A DNA stretch of 64,000 nucleotides. Source: an uncultured Flavobacteriaceae bacterium. Its GTDB lineage: Bacteria; Bacteroidota; Bacteroidia; Flavobacteriales; Flavobacteriaceae. Below the pieces are notes generated by a model that saw only the letters and a list, made by a program, of their open reading frames with translations, did not search any database and had not been told where the DNA came from. The DNA lies in NCBI GenBank assembly GCA_947498845.1, contig CANMLX010000023.1, positions 1-64,000 of the forward strand. The letters run 5' to 3'. Each line of letters begins with the position of its first letter. Positions within the stretch are counted from its first letter, which is position 1. The position numbers and the translations under genes were made by a program. Of the stretch, positions 25,091 to 33,205 are shown one piece after another.

Positions 25091-26476
25091 ATGAACGACA
25101 CTATTATTCTTATTATAGCCATGCTTGTTTCTGCTTGTATAGGCGGTTATTTAGGCATGCTTTTTACAAAACTAAAAAGTAAATCTGAAAAAAGTACACT
25201 AGAAGAACGTAATACTAACTTACAACAACAATTAAATGACTTTAAACAGTTTTCTGCCGCAGAAAATATAAAGCAGAACGAGGCATTCAACACGCAACTA
25301 AATCAATTAAAAGAGACTATTAATAAAATTGAAAAAGAGCGCGAAGAGATTCGTCGCGAAAAAGAGTTTTTAAATACAGAACTCGCCAGAAAAAATTCTG
25401 AATACCAGAACTTACAAGAGCAAAATCTAAAGCGCGATAAAGAACTAGAAGAACGCCAAGAACAACTACGTAAAGATTTTGAACTATTGGCAAACAAAAT
25501 TCTAGAAGAAAAATCGAATAAATTTACAGAACAGAACAAAGAAAACATAAAGAACATTTTAAACCCGCTTCAAGAAAAAATACAAGGGTTTGAGAAAAAG
25601 GTTGAAGCGTCTCAAAAAGAAAGCATAAGCATGCATTCTGCTTTAAAAGAGCAGTTATTAGGCTTAAAAGACCTCAACCAACAAATGACAAAAGAAGCGA
25701 CTAACCTTACCAGAGCCTTAAAAGGCGATAGTAAAATGCAAGGGAATTGGGGCGAATTGGTTTTAGAGCGTGTTCTAGAAAAATCTGGTTTAGAAAAGGA
25801 TAGAGAATATTTTGTACAACAAAGTTTTACGCGAGATGATAATTCTCGTGTTATGCCAGATGTTGTTTTACATCTTCCTGACGGAAAAAAAATGATTATC
25901 GACTCTAAGGTATCACTAACCGACTACGAACGTTTAGTCAATGCCACCGAAGACGATAAACCTCAATTTTTAAAAGCCCATGTTAACTCCATTAGAAAAC
26001 ATGTAGATCAACTTTCGGAAAAAAACTATCAAGATTTATACGATATTGCATCTCCCGATTTTGTATTAATGTTCATCCCTATAGAACCTGCTTTTGCTAT
26101 TGTTGTTAACGATGATAACACCATTTACAACAAGGCCTTTGAAAAAAATATTGTCATCGTTACCCCTTCTACCCTATTGGCGACACTACGTACTATAGAT
26201 ACCATGTGGAATAACGAAAAACAACAACGCAACGCCATTGAAATAGCTAGACAAGCTGGAGCATTATACGATAAATTTGAAGGATTAGTAACAGACTTAA
26301 CAGGTGTTGGAAAAAAAATAGATGCTGCAAAAAACGATTATTCTTCTGCCATGAATAAATTAGTTGAAGGGCGCGGTAACCTCATCACCAGTGTAGAAAA
26401 GCTTAAAAAAATGGGAGCCAAAGCAAAAAAATCACTCCCTGATGCTTTCATTAAACGTGCTGAAGAAGACAATTAA
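25091..26476 (+). CDS. rmuC: DNA recombination protein RmuC homologue
   Basis: 461 residues. N-terminal membrane helix (about 5-26), long coiled coil (about 35-210, full of Glu, Lys and Gln), then the RmuC nuclease-like core (about 215-400): QGNWGELVLERVLEKSGLEKDREY, MPDVVLHLPDGKKMIIDSKVSLTDYERL and FVLMFIPIEPAF. The GxWGE and DSKV motifs resemble those of restriction-endonuclease-fold proteins. In E. coli RmuC limits inversions between short inverted repeats. The many inverted-repeat elements in this window make that role notable here, though no link is shown. Monocistronic with a clear promoter. Confidence 0.93.
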   Translation: MNDTIILIIAMLVSACIGGYLGMLFTKLKSKSEKSTLEERNTNLQQQLNDFKQFSAAENIKQNEAFNTQLNQLKETINKIEKEREEIRREKEFLNTELARKNSEYQNLQEQNLKRDKELEERQEQLRKDFELLANKILEEKSNKFTEQNKENIKNILNPLQEKIQGFEKKVEASQKESISMHSALKEQLLGLKDLNQQMTKEATNLTRALKGDSKMQGNWGELVLERVLEKSGLEKDREYFVQQSFTRDDNSRVMPDVVLHLPDGKKMIIDSKVSLTDYERLVNATEDDKPQFLKAHVNSIRKHVDQLSEKNYQDLYDIASPDFVLMFIPIEPAFAIVVNDDNTIYNKAFEKNIVIVTPSTLLATLRTIDTMWNNEKQQRNAIEIARQAGALYDKFEGLVTDLTGVGKKIDAAKNDYSSAMNKLVEGRGNLITSVEKLKKMGAKAKKSLPDAFIKRAEEDN

Positions 26477-26522
26477 AAAAAGTCTTTTATTGTTTATCAT
26501 ATAAAAACATGATATATTTAAC

Positions 26523-26596
26523 ATTCCTTAAAAAAGGAATAAACGCAATTATTCCCTTTAAAAGGAATAAACGCAATTATTCCCTTTAAAAGGAAT
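26523..26596. promoter_or_regulatory. Operator array before satD: three ATTCC-N8-GGAAT units
   Basis: Boxes at 26523 (ATTCC), 26536 (GGAAT), 26551, 26564, 26579 and 26592 alternate. Spacing is strictly 8 bases inside each pair and 10 bases (AAACGCAATT) between pairs, a 28-base period. Units two and three have identical inner spacers (CTTTAAAA). The array ends 27 bases before the satD ATG, in the promoter region. Protein-binding operator array is the simplest reading. Confidence 0.75.
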
Positions 26597-26623
26597 ACTA
26601 TTGTTGATATAATAACAATTATC

Positions 26624-27238
26624 ATGAACATTACAAGTGTAATTACGGGAGATATTATAAAATCCAGAAGTAAGGAAAATCCAGATGTTTGGATGACCGT
26701 ATTGAAAAAAACATTATCTCAATTAGACATGGGAACCTATGAAATCTATCGTGGTGACAGTTTTCAAATAGAAATAAAAGACATTAGCAAAAGTTTTATA
26801 GCTACAGTGTACATAAAAGCATGTATAAAAACCATAAAGGATTTAGATGTAAGACTGGCCATTGGTATTGGAGAAAAAAACTATAAAGGACAAAGTATTA
26901 GCGAGTCTTCTGGTGAAGCCTTTATTTATTCTGGTGAAACCATAGAAACACTAAAAAAAGAAAAGCAAAATTTACGAATAAAAACCAAAGACCTAAACCT
27001 CAACGAAGAATTAAACCTATACTTTAAACTAGCTTTAATAGCTATGGATAATTGGACTACAAATTCTGCTGAAATCGTTAAGCTAAGTATTGAACAACCA
27101 GAAGCATTACAAAATGAGCTGGCACAACTTATAGGCACTAAGCAAGATGCTATTAGTAAACGCCAAAAACGCGCCCACCTGGAACATATTTTAGAACTAA
27201 ACAATCTCTACATAAAAAAAATAGCCACTCTATCATGA
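26624..27238 (+). CDS. SatD family protein with C-terminal HTH
   Basis: 204 residues of the SatD family, biochemical role not established. N-terminal domain motifs: VITGDIIKSR (D10), YRGDSFQIEI (D45), VRLAIGIGE (76-84) and SSGEAFIYSGETIETL. Their order and spacing recall class III nucleotidyl cyclases. Residues about 159-185 (ALQNELAQLIGTKQDAISKRQ) form a helix-turn-helix. Preceded by an operator array it may itself bind. Overlaps the DUF3307 gene by 4 bases (ATGA), a conserved pairing in Bacteroidota. Confidence 0.8.
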   Translation: MNITSVITGDIIKSRSKENPDVWMTVLKKTLSQLDMGTYEIYRGDSFQIEIKDISKSFIATVYIKACIKTIKDLDVRLAIGIGEKNYKGQSISESSGEAFIYSGETIETLKKEKQNLRIKTKDLNLNEELNLYFKLALIAMDNWTTNSAEIVKLSIEQPEALQNELAQLIGTKQDAISKRQKRAHLEHILELNNLYIKKIATLS

Positions 27239-27939
27239 TCTTAATCAAACTGTTATTAGCCCATATTATTGGTGATTTTTTTCTACAGCCACAATCTTGG
27301 GTTGAGGAAAAAGAAGTTAAAAAACTAAAATCGCCAAAACTTTATGTACATATATTTATACACGCTATTTTAGTTACCATATTGCTTTGGAATATGCCAT
27401 TATGGCAAATTATAGCTATAGTAAGTATATCTCACTTGGTTATTGATGGATTAAAACTTGTGCTTCAAACCAAAAAAACAAAACGGCTGTTCTTTTTTAT
27501 AGATCAGTTATTACATGTACTCGTTATTATTTTTTGTTATTTCTATTTTATAGACGCCACTTTTTTAGATAATATAGAAATTACTCAAAACCACCTTTTA
27601 CTAATAACGTGCTTATTGTTTTTAACAATTCCAGCATCTATTATTATGAAAACCATTTTTTCTAAATGGAATATTTCAGAACTCACTAAAAATAAAGAAT
27701 CGCTAGAGGATGCTGGAAAATATATTGGTATTTTAGAGCGCTTTTTAGTATTTGTTTTTATTATCTCTAACCATTGGGAAGCTGTTGGTTTTTTAATTAC
27801 TGCAAAATCTGTTTTTAGATTTGGCGATATTAAAGAAACAAAACATCGGCAGTTGGTAGAATATATTTTAATAGGCACTTTAATAAGTTTTGGAATAGCC
27901 ATAATCACAGGTATTATATATACAACATTAACAGTATAA
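27235..27939 (+). CDS. DUF3307 integral membrane protein
   Basis: 234 residues, about six membrane helices. Three histidine/aspartate pairs lie in or beside helices: H10-x3-D14 (AHIIGDFFLQ), H67-x3-D71 (SHLVIDG) and D90-x3-H94 (DQLLHV). Similar patterns bind metal in membrane hydrolases such as YdjM, so a membrane metalloenzyme is possible but unproven. Translationally coupled to satD (ATGA overlap). The thioesterase gene starts 2 bases after the stop, so the three genes probably form one transcript. Confidence 0.85.
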   Translation: MILIKLLLAHIIGDFFLQPQSWVEEKEVKKLKSPKLYVHIFIHAILVTILLWNMPLWQIIAIVSISHLVIDGLKLVLQTKKTKRLFFFIDQLLHVLVIIFCYFYFIDATFLDNIEITQNHLLLITCLLFLTIPASIIMKTIFSKWNISELTKNKESLEDAGKYIGILERFLVFVFIISNHWEAVGFLITAKSVFRFGDIKETKHRQLVEYILIGTLISFGIAIITGIIYTTLTV

Positions 27940-27941
27940 GC

Positions 27942-28484
27942 ATGTTTAAACACCCTAAAGAATCTAGAATAACAATTACAGAACTAATGCTTCCATCACA
28001 CTCTAATTTTAGTGGAAAAATACACGGTGGCTACATTTTAAACTTAATGGATCAAATTGCATTTGCCTGTGCCTCAAAACACTCACAACATTACTGTGTT
28101 ACTGCATCTGTAAACCGTGTAGATTTTTTAAATCCTATCGATGTTGGAGAATTGGTAACTTTAAAAGCCTCTGTAAACTATACAGGACGTACTTCTATGG
28201 TGATTGGTGTTAGAGTAGAATCTGAAAATATAAGAACAGGAAAAGCAAAACACTGTAATTCCTCTTATTTTACTATGGTTGCCAAAGATGATAATGGTAA
28301 AAATGTACCTGTACCTGGTATTATTTTAGATAGCGAACAAAGTGTAAGGCGTTTTTCCAGAAGTATCGTAAGGCAGCAACAATCCAGAAAACGCTCCTCT
28401 ATTTTTAATGCTTCAGAATTTAAAATTGAAGAATACCTCGATGCTTTAAAGGGACAGAATGCTAAATTGGAATTGGATAAGTAG
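27942..28484 (+). CDS. Acyl-CoA thioesterase, hotdog fold
   Basis: 180 residues. YciA/BFIT-type hotdog domain: SNFSGKIHGGYILNLMDQIAFACASKHS carries the HGG and catalytic Asp region, followed by VNRVDFLNPIDVGELVTLKASVNYTGRTSM. It would hydrolyse acyl-CoA thioesters in the cytoplasm. A basic C-terminal extension (RRFSRSIVRQQQSRKRSS) follows. Last gene after satD-DUF3307 with a 2-base gap. A palindromic terminator follows directly. Confidence 0.9.
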   Translation: MFKHPKESRITITELMLPSHSNFSGKIHGGYILNLMDQIAFACASKHSQHYCVTASVNRVDFLNPIDVGELVTLKASVNYTGRTSMVIGVRVESENIRTGKAKHCNSSYFTMVAKDDNGKNVPVPGIILDSEQSVRRFSRSIVRQQQSRKRSSIFNASEFKIEEYLDALKGQNAKLELDK

Positions 28485-28490
28485 GTTTTT

Positions 28491-28517
28491 AGTATATCTA
28501 TTTTAGATAGATATACT
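28491..28517. terminator. Bidirectional terminator between convergent genes
   Basis: AGTATATCTAT (28491-28501) pairs with ATAGATATACT (28507-28517) around a 5-base loop. It sits between the stops of the thioesterase (28484) and the PhyH-like gene (28517), overlapping the latter by one base. Confidence 0.75.
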
Positions 28518-29248
28518 TATTTAAATATTTCGTTATTCTTAAACACTTTTAGTTCAGGAACTATTGGTAAATTATTTTTATCTCTAAATTTTAATAGTTT
28601 TGGGTCATCGTCGCAATAGATAATATCAAAAGATAATCTACTATTTCCATAAATACCTCTATGAACCATATTCGCCGAAAAAATTAATAAATCGGTTCTT
28701 TCCAATGCTATTAATCTCCCTGTATTAAGAGCATCACTTGATTTTCTTCCATTTAGTGAATTTCTAACCTCATATTCTTCTTTAGAATCCCACTCTCTGT
28801 GCGTTCCCGGAATTAATTCAATTCCAGATTCTTTTTTTAAAGGTATTCTAAAGTGAAGTACATTTTGAGTTTTTATCACCTTTTTTTGTTCTTCTTCATT
28901 AAGCCCTGTATATTGAATATCTCTATGCCAATAGTTTTTTTGATGTAAATCACTTGGATCAAAGAAAAGTTGAGTATTCAAAAATCTTGGATTATTGAAT
29001 TCTATAAGATTAATTATTTTATCTGAAGAAATAAAGTCAAACAATACGTTTTTCTCTCTTTTATTAAGCTTTTTTGAAGATGTTAAACTGTGACTATTTA
29101 CAACGCCTTTTTTAAAAAAATCTATATTTTCATTTAACCAAGAATGATGAAACTTAATAATAATTGGCTCAATAAGTGAAAGTTCTTTTTCAGAAAAAAA
29201 ATTTTGAAAATAACTATAGCCATTATGTTCGTATGTTTCTGATTGCAT
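28517..29248 (-). CDS. Phytanoyl-CoA dioxygenase (PhyH)-like 2OG-Fe(II) oxygenase
   Basis: The frame is open to 29293, but the first 15 residues are hydrophobic and unlike the family; ATG 29248 (MQSETYEHNGYSYF) gives the usual PhyH start, about 243 residues. Iron ligands are visible as HRD (WHRDIQYTG) and the distal His in NMVHRGIYG, with Arg (SRLSFDI) positioned for 2-oxoglutarate. ESGIELIPGTHREWDS is the typical PhyH strand. It would hydroxylate a small molecule; substrate unknown. No biosynthetic neighbours. Confidence 0.82.
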   Translation of the reverse strand: MQSETYEHNGYSYFQNFFSEKELSLIEPIIIKFHHSWLNENIDFFKKGVVNSHSLTSSKKLNKREKNVLFDFISSDKIINLIEFNNPRFLNTQLFFDPSDLHQKNYWHRDIQYTGLNEEEQKKVIKTQNVLHFRIPLKKESGIELIPGTHREWDSKEEYEVRNSLNGRKSSDALNTGRLIALERTDLLIFSANMVHRGIYGNSRLSFDIIYCDDDPKLLKFRDKNNLPIVPELKVFKNNEIFK

Positions 29249-29327
29249 TTTTAATATTATATATTCTATAAATATAATAAGCACAAAACTCACTTAGAGA
29301 TAAACTGGCATCTTAATTATCTAAAAA

Positions 29328-30164
29328 TCATTCGTTTTTAGTTAAATATATGCCATCAGGCTTAATTTCAATAAGGCGTTGCTTATATAAGCTACCTATA
29401 GCTTTTTTAAAATTCTTTTTACTTATTTGAAAAATGTCTCTAATAGTCTCTGGATCGGATTTATCATTCACATTTAAAAAGCCACTGTTGTCTTCTAGCG
29501 TCTTCAAAATGAGTTCTGCATTGGGTTCTATACTTCTGTAGCCTATTTTTTCAAGAGTAATATCCAGTTTATTGCCTGGGCGTATTTTTTTAACTACGCC
29601 TTTAAGGGTATCTCCTACGCTTAAATCTTTAAAAATATTGTCTTTGTAGATTAATCCGGAATGTACTTTATTAACAATAACATTCCAACCTATATCCGAT
29701 GGGTGAGACACTATTAAATCAACTTCATCAAAAAGTGATACCGTTAGGTTTTTATTGTCTAAAAAGCGATTCGTTTTACTAGAAGCGACCAATCGGTTTG
29801 TTTTTTCATCTAAATAGCAGTAAACTAGATACCAACCCGATGGTTTCATTTTAAAGGCTTGTTCTTTAAAAGGACAAAAGAGTTCTTTTACTAAGCCCCA
29901 ATCTAAAAAAGCACCAAAATCTGTTACCTGATTACATCTCAACAAAGCAAATTCATCTGCTTTAATGTATGGTATGTCTGTTGTAGCAACTGGTCGTTCT
30001 TCATTATCCAGATAAACAAACACATCTATCTTATCCCAAATTTTAAACGATTGAGGTACATATCTGTTAGGAAGCAACACCTCATTATCTTCATTATCAA
30101 TTAAATAAATACCGTGATCGGTTTCTCTAAGTATTTCTAAAGTGTTTATTTGTCCTAGTGTCAT
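29328..30164 (-). CDS. cvfB: S1-domain RNA-binding protein, CvfB family
   Basis: 278 residues. Tandem S1-like OB folds (about 1-60, 65-130 with CNQVTDFGAFLDWGLVKELFCP, and 145-215) followed by a winged helix (about 225-278, DPETIRDIFQISKKNFKKAIGSLYKQRLIEI). This is the CvfB architecture. In firmicutes CvfB affects virulence gene expression and binds RNA. No operon partner. Start ATG 30164 gives the usual MTLGQINTLEI. Confidence 0.92.
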   Translation of the reverse strand: MTLGQINTLEILRETDHGIYLIDNEDNEVLLPNRYVPQSFKIWDKIDVFVYLDNEERPVATTDIPYIKADEFALLRCNQVTDFGAFLDWGLVKELFCPFKEQAFKMKPSGWYLVYCYLDEKTNRLVASSKTNRFLDNKNLTVSLFDEVDLIVSHPSDIGWNVIVNKVHSGLIYKDNIFKDLSVGDTLKGVVKKIRPGNKLDITLEKIGYRSIEPNAELILKTLEDNSGFLNVNDKSDPETIRDIFQISKKNFKKAIGSLYKQRLIEIKPDGIYLTKNE

Positions 30165-30180
30165 AATGGATGCAAAGTTA

Positions 30181-30225
30181 TACCAATTTTATTATAAAAT
30201 ACGCTCTAAATAATTTGAATTATAC
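30181..30225. repeat. Partial copy of the 7662-7821 element
   Basis: TACCAATTTTATTATAAAAT followed by AATAATTTGAATTAT matches the right half of the element at 7662-7821 read on the minus strand. The other half is not seen. Confidence 0.45.
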
Positions 30226-30271
30226 ATCGTTCTTGTGGCTAATAAGGCTACATAACTTTTAAGCATAAAAA

Positions 30272-30293
30272 AAGCGTTGCTATAGCAACGCTT
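30272..30293 (-). terminator. Terminator of the DUF2853 gene
   Basis: Perfect 22-base palindrome AAGCGTTGCTA/TAGCAACGCTT; on the minus strand it is followed by seven T. It lies 24 bases past the stop at 30318. Confidence 0.9.
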
Positions 30294-30317
30294 ATATTTT
30301 ATATCAACGTATTTATA

Positions 30318-30656
30318 CTAGTAAATAGACTCTTTACCAAAATGCTTAGTTAACAAATAGTATACTACAGCTCTGTACTTAGTACGGTTAGACTTACCAT
30401 ACTGCTCAATAACTTTAGCTATTGCGCCATCTAAATCGTCACTCGCACTTAATCCTAATTTTTTAATTAAGAAATTGTTCTTTACAGTGTCTAACTCTGA
30501 TTGATCAGATCCTGAAACTGTAGACGCATCGGCATTATAAATTGATGGTCCGCAACCAATTGTAACTTTAGTTAATAAATCCATATCGGCAGTAACGCCG
30601 CACTTTTCTTTTAAATCGGTAGCATATTTTGCTATAAGGTCATCACGTTTACTCAT
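30318..30656 (-). CDS. DUF2853 family protein
   Basis: 112-residue soluble helical protein of the DUF2853 family, function unknown. It has the family pattern: an N-terminal helix (RDDLIAKYATDLKEKCG), a middle CGPSIYNADASTVSGSDQSELDTV, and the C-terminal RTKYRAVVYYLLTKHFGK. Single gene with a strong terminator. High expression is suggested by the strong terminator and lack of rare features, but not shown. Confidence 0.88.
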   Translation of the reverse strand: MSKRDDLIAKYATDLKEKCGVTADMDLLTKVTIGCGPSIYNADASTVSGSDQSELDTVKNNFLIKKLGLSASDDLDGAIAKVIEQYGKSNRTKYRAVVYYLLTKHFGKESIY

Positions 30657-30737
30657 GATAAATAGTGTTTTTTAAGGTTAATAATTCTTTAAATATAGTT
30701 AATTTTTTGACACACAAAATATACCTTGGTCACTTAT

Positions 30738-32501
30738 TTACTTTAAAAAATCGAAATAGTTTAACAGTATCTCATCATTTAAATTTTTAGGTGTAAAGAT
30801 TTCTAATACCTTAGGTTTATTTGAAATTTCAAAAAACGTATCTAAATGTGCTTTTAATTCATCTTCTTTTGAAGCCTTGATATATTCAAAATCATACATT
30901 TTACACAAATGTTCTGCTGTTAGTTTGTGGTTGGTCTCAAAATAGGTATTAAAGTTATCTGTATTTTTATTTCCTGGAAGAATTCTAAATATCCCACCAC
31001 CTTGATTATTTACAATAATTATCCTAAAGGTATTTGGTACATAAGTATTCCACAACGCATTACTGTCGTATAAAAAACTTAAATCTCCCGTTAGTAACAA
31101 CGTTTGCTTATTATTATTAGCTACAGCACAACCTATCGCTGTTGATGTACTGCCATCTATTCCACTTGTTCCTCTGTTACAATAGACCTCTAAGGTTTTA
31201 TTTAACTCAAACAACTGTGTATAGCGTATTGCCGAACTATTACTCACTTGCAAAATAGTATGGTTTGGAATAGTCTTGAGAACAGTATTAAATACTGTAA
31301 AATCACTGTAAGGTATTTTGCTTAAATATAGGTCGTGATTTTTTAATCTATTTTCTTTAATAGAGTTCCATAAGTTTTTATAACTACTTGAGGAAGTGTA
31401 TGGTTTGGTTAAAGGTAAAAAGGACTTAAAAAACACTTCTGGAGTCGTTTTAAAATGCTTTGTTAAACAGAAAAAAGTATCATTCGCCTTTTTAGTATCA
31501 ATGTGCCAATGTTTTTTAGGTTTAAACTTTCGTAAAAATGTTTTAATTTTTTTTGAAACCACCAAACCTCCAAATGTTAACAAGACATCTGGTTGTAACT
31601 GGTTTTTCTGTTCTTCCAATAAGGGAGCGATTATTTGGTCTATACTGGGGAAAAACTCATCGTGATGTATGTTTGATGTGGTTTCTGTAAAAACAATAAC
31701 ACTTTTATCTTTAGCGAGCATATCAAACCACTTTTTATCAATTTGATTGGGAGTGTTTACGCCTACTAAAATCATTTTTTTTGTAGCTTGATTCCATGAG
31801 TCTGCATATTTGCTAATAATAGCTTTATTGGGTGTTGCAACTCTATCTTCAGAAGAAATAACCTTTACATTAACACCTAGTGTGTTTGTGGTTTCATATA
31901 AAGGTTCTTCAAAAGGCATATTAATATGTACAGGACCTCTATGTAATGTAGCAATGTTAATCGCTTTATTTATCTCGATTTCGTTATACTCTTGAATTCC
32001 TTGCTTTAAACCTAAAAGCGTTTCTAGTTTATTTTCTAAGTTCTTAAAAATAGGCAACTCGTCTTCTGTAGTACTTTGATTTTCGTTTAAGTCTAACTTT
32101 AAATTAGCAGAATACGCAATATGGCCTTTAAATACATCTTTTTGATTAATCGTTTGTCCATCACCAATACCCACTAAATGTTTTGGTCTATCGGCAGATA
32201 AAACCACCAGCGGAATATCGCTATAAAATGCTTCGGCAACAGCTGGATAATAATTTAATAAGGCACTCCCAGATGTACAAACTAATGCTGTAGGCTCCTG
32301 TAATTGTTGCGCTAATCCCAAAGCAAAAAATGCTGCACAACGCTCGTCTACAATACTATAGCATTTAAAATAAGGATGATTAGTAAACCCTATAGTTAAA
32401 GGTGCACTACGACTGCCTGGAGAGATTACAATATGCTTAATTTTTTTAGACTTACATAACTGAATTATAGTTTGCGCTAAAGGTATTTTTGGGTATATCA
32501 T
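30738..32501 (-). CDS. menD: SEPHCHC synthase (MenD), menaquinone pathway
   Basis: ThDP-dependent enzyme that joins isochorismate and 2-oxoglutarate in menaquinone synthesis. 587 residues with the standard three-domain plan. Motifs: ISPGSRSAPLTIGF (26-39), VDERCAAFFALGLAQ (activating Glu), TSGSALLNYYPAVAEA, and the Mg/ThDP motif GDLSFLYDSNALWN near residue 475. No other men gene is next to it in the window. Menaquinone is the usual quinone of Bacteroidota. Confidence 0.95.
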   Translation of the reverse strand: MIYPKIPLAQTIIQLCKSKKIKHIVISPGSRSAPLTIGFTNHPYFKCYSIVDERCAAFFALGLAQQLQEPTALVCTSGSALLNYYPAVAEAFYSDIPLVVLSADRPKHLVGIGDGQTINQKDVFKGHIAYSANLKLDLNENQSTTEDELPIFKNLENKLETLLGLKQGIQEYNEIEINKAINIATLHRGPVHINMPFEEPLYETTNTLGVNVKVISSEDRVATPNKAIISKYADSWNQATKKMILVGVNTPNQIDKKWFDMLAKDKSVIVFTETTSNIHHDEFFPSIDQIIAPLLEEQKNQLQPDVLLTFGGLVVSKKIKTFLRKFKPKKHWHIDTKKANDTFFCLTKHFKTTPEVFFKSFLPLTKPYTSSSSYKNLWNSIKENRLKNHDLYLSKIPYSDFTVFNTVLKTIPNHTILQVSNSSAIRYTQLFELNKTLEVYCNRGTSGIDGSTSTAIGCAVANNNKQTLLLTGDLSFLYDSNALWNTYVPNTFRIIIVNNQGGGIFRILPGNKNTDNFNTYFETNHKLTAEHLCKMYDFEYIKASKEDELKAHLDTFFEISNKPKVLEIFTPKNLNDEILLNYFDFLK

Positions 32502-32688
32502 ATATTTTAGGACTCAAATATCAAACAATATTATAAATATTTTGGGGCTTTCTAAAATTAATACCCTGAGTTTCTATGTTAAAAAGCAAAACCCCTATTT
32601 TTTATTATCTTAAATAATTGTAAACGCAGACTATTCCTATAAATAGATTCCCTTAAAAACCATATCTTTGTAGACTATTTATTTTAGC

Positions 32689-33189
32689 ATGATTTACAGA
32701 TTTAGAATTATACTTGATAACACTACCGAAGAGGATATTTTTCGTGATTTAGAAATTCGTGAAACCGATACTTTAGAAGATTTACATAATACAATTACGC
32801 AGTCTTTTGGTTTTGATGGTACCGAAATGGCATCGTTTTATATTAGTAATGATGCATGGGATCAAGGTGAAGAAATATCGCTATTCGATTTAAGTGATGA
32901 TAGTTCTGCTCGTTTAATGAATGAAACTACTATTAACGACGTCGTTCATGAAGCACAAACAAAGCTTATTTACATTTATGATTTTTTAAGCATGTGGACA
33001 TTTTATGTAGAATTAGCTGAAATTGTTGATGAAGCCGAAGGTAGCGATTACCCTAATTTAATGTTTGTTCAAGGTCAAGTACCAGATAATGCTCCTGAGA
33101 TTAAGTTTGAGGCAGAAAGTGATGACTTAGATAGCGATTTAGATATCGAAAACTATGATAATTTAGATTTCAACGAAAACTGGAATTAG
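32689..33189 (+). CDS. pRiA4b ORF-3-like protein (PF07929)
   Basis: 166 residues. The ubiquitin-like PRiA4_ORF3 fold is recognisable: MIYRFRIILDNT, ETDTLEDLHNTITQSFGFDGTEMASFYIS, LIYIYDFLSMWTFYVELAEI and YPNLMFVQG. The tail (about 130-166) is very acidic. The family first came from a plasmid and from passenger genes of IS1096, but here the gene stands among housekeeping genes with no transposon marks and is probably a resident gene. Function unknown. A TATCTTTG -7 box lies at 32663-32670. Confidence 0.88.
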   Translation: MIYRFRIILDNTTEEDIFRDLEIRETDTLEDLHNTITQSFGFDGTEMASFYISNDAWDQGEEISLFDLSDDSSARLMNETTINDVVHEAQTKLIYIYDFLSMWTFYVELAEIVDEAEGSDYPNLMFVQGQVPDNAPEIKFEAESDDLDSDLDIENYDNLDFNENWN

Positions 33190-33205
33190 TAACCTTTTGT
33201 TGGCT

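Noticed and set aside
26532..26596. CRISPR-like repeat array
   Set aside because: Repeats are contiguous with identical 8- and 10-base spacers, only about 2.4 copies, and no cas genes; operator array fits better.
26624..27939. Toxin-antitoxin or phage-defence module
   Set aside because: The satD/DUF3307 pair is compact and operator-controlled, but no toxin fold or defence family is recognisable and the third gene is an ordinary thioesterase.
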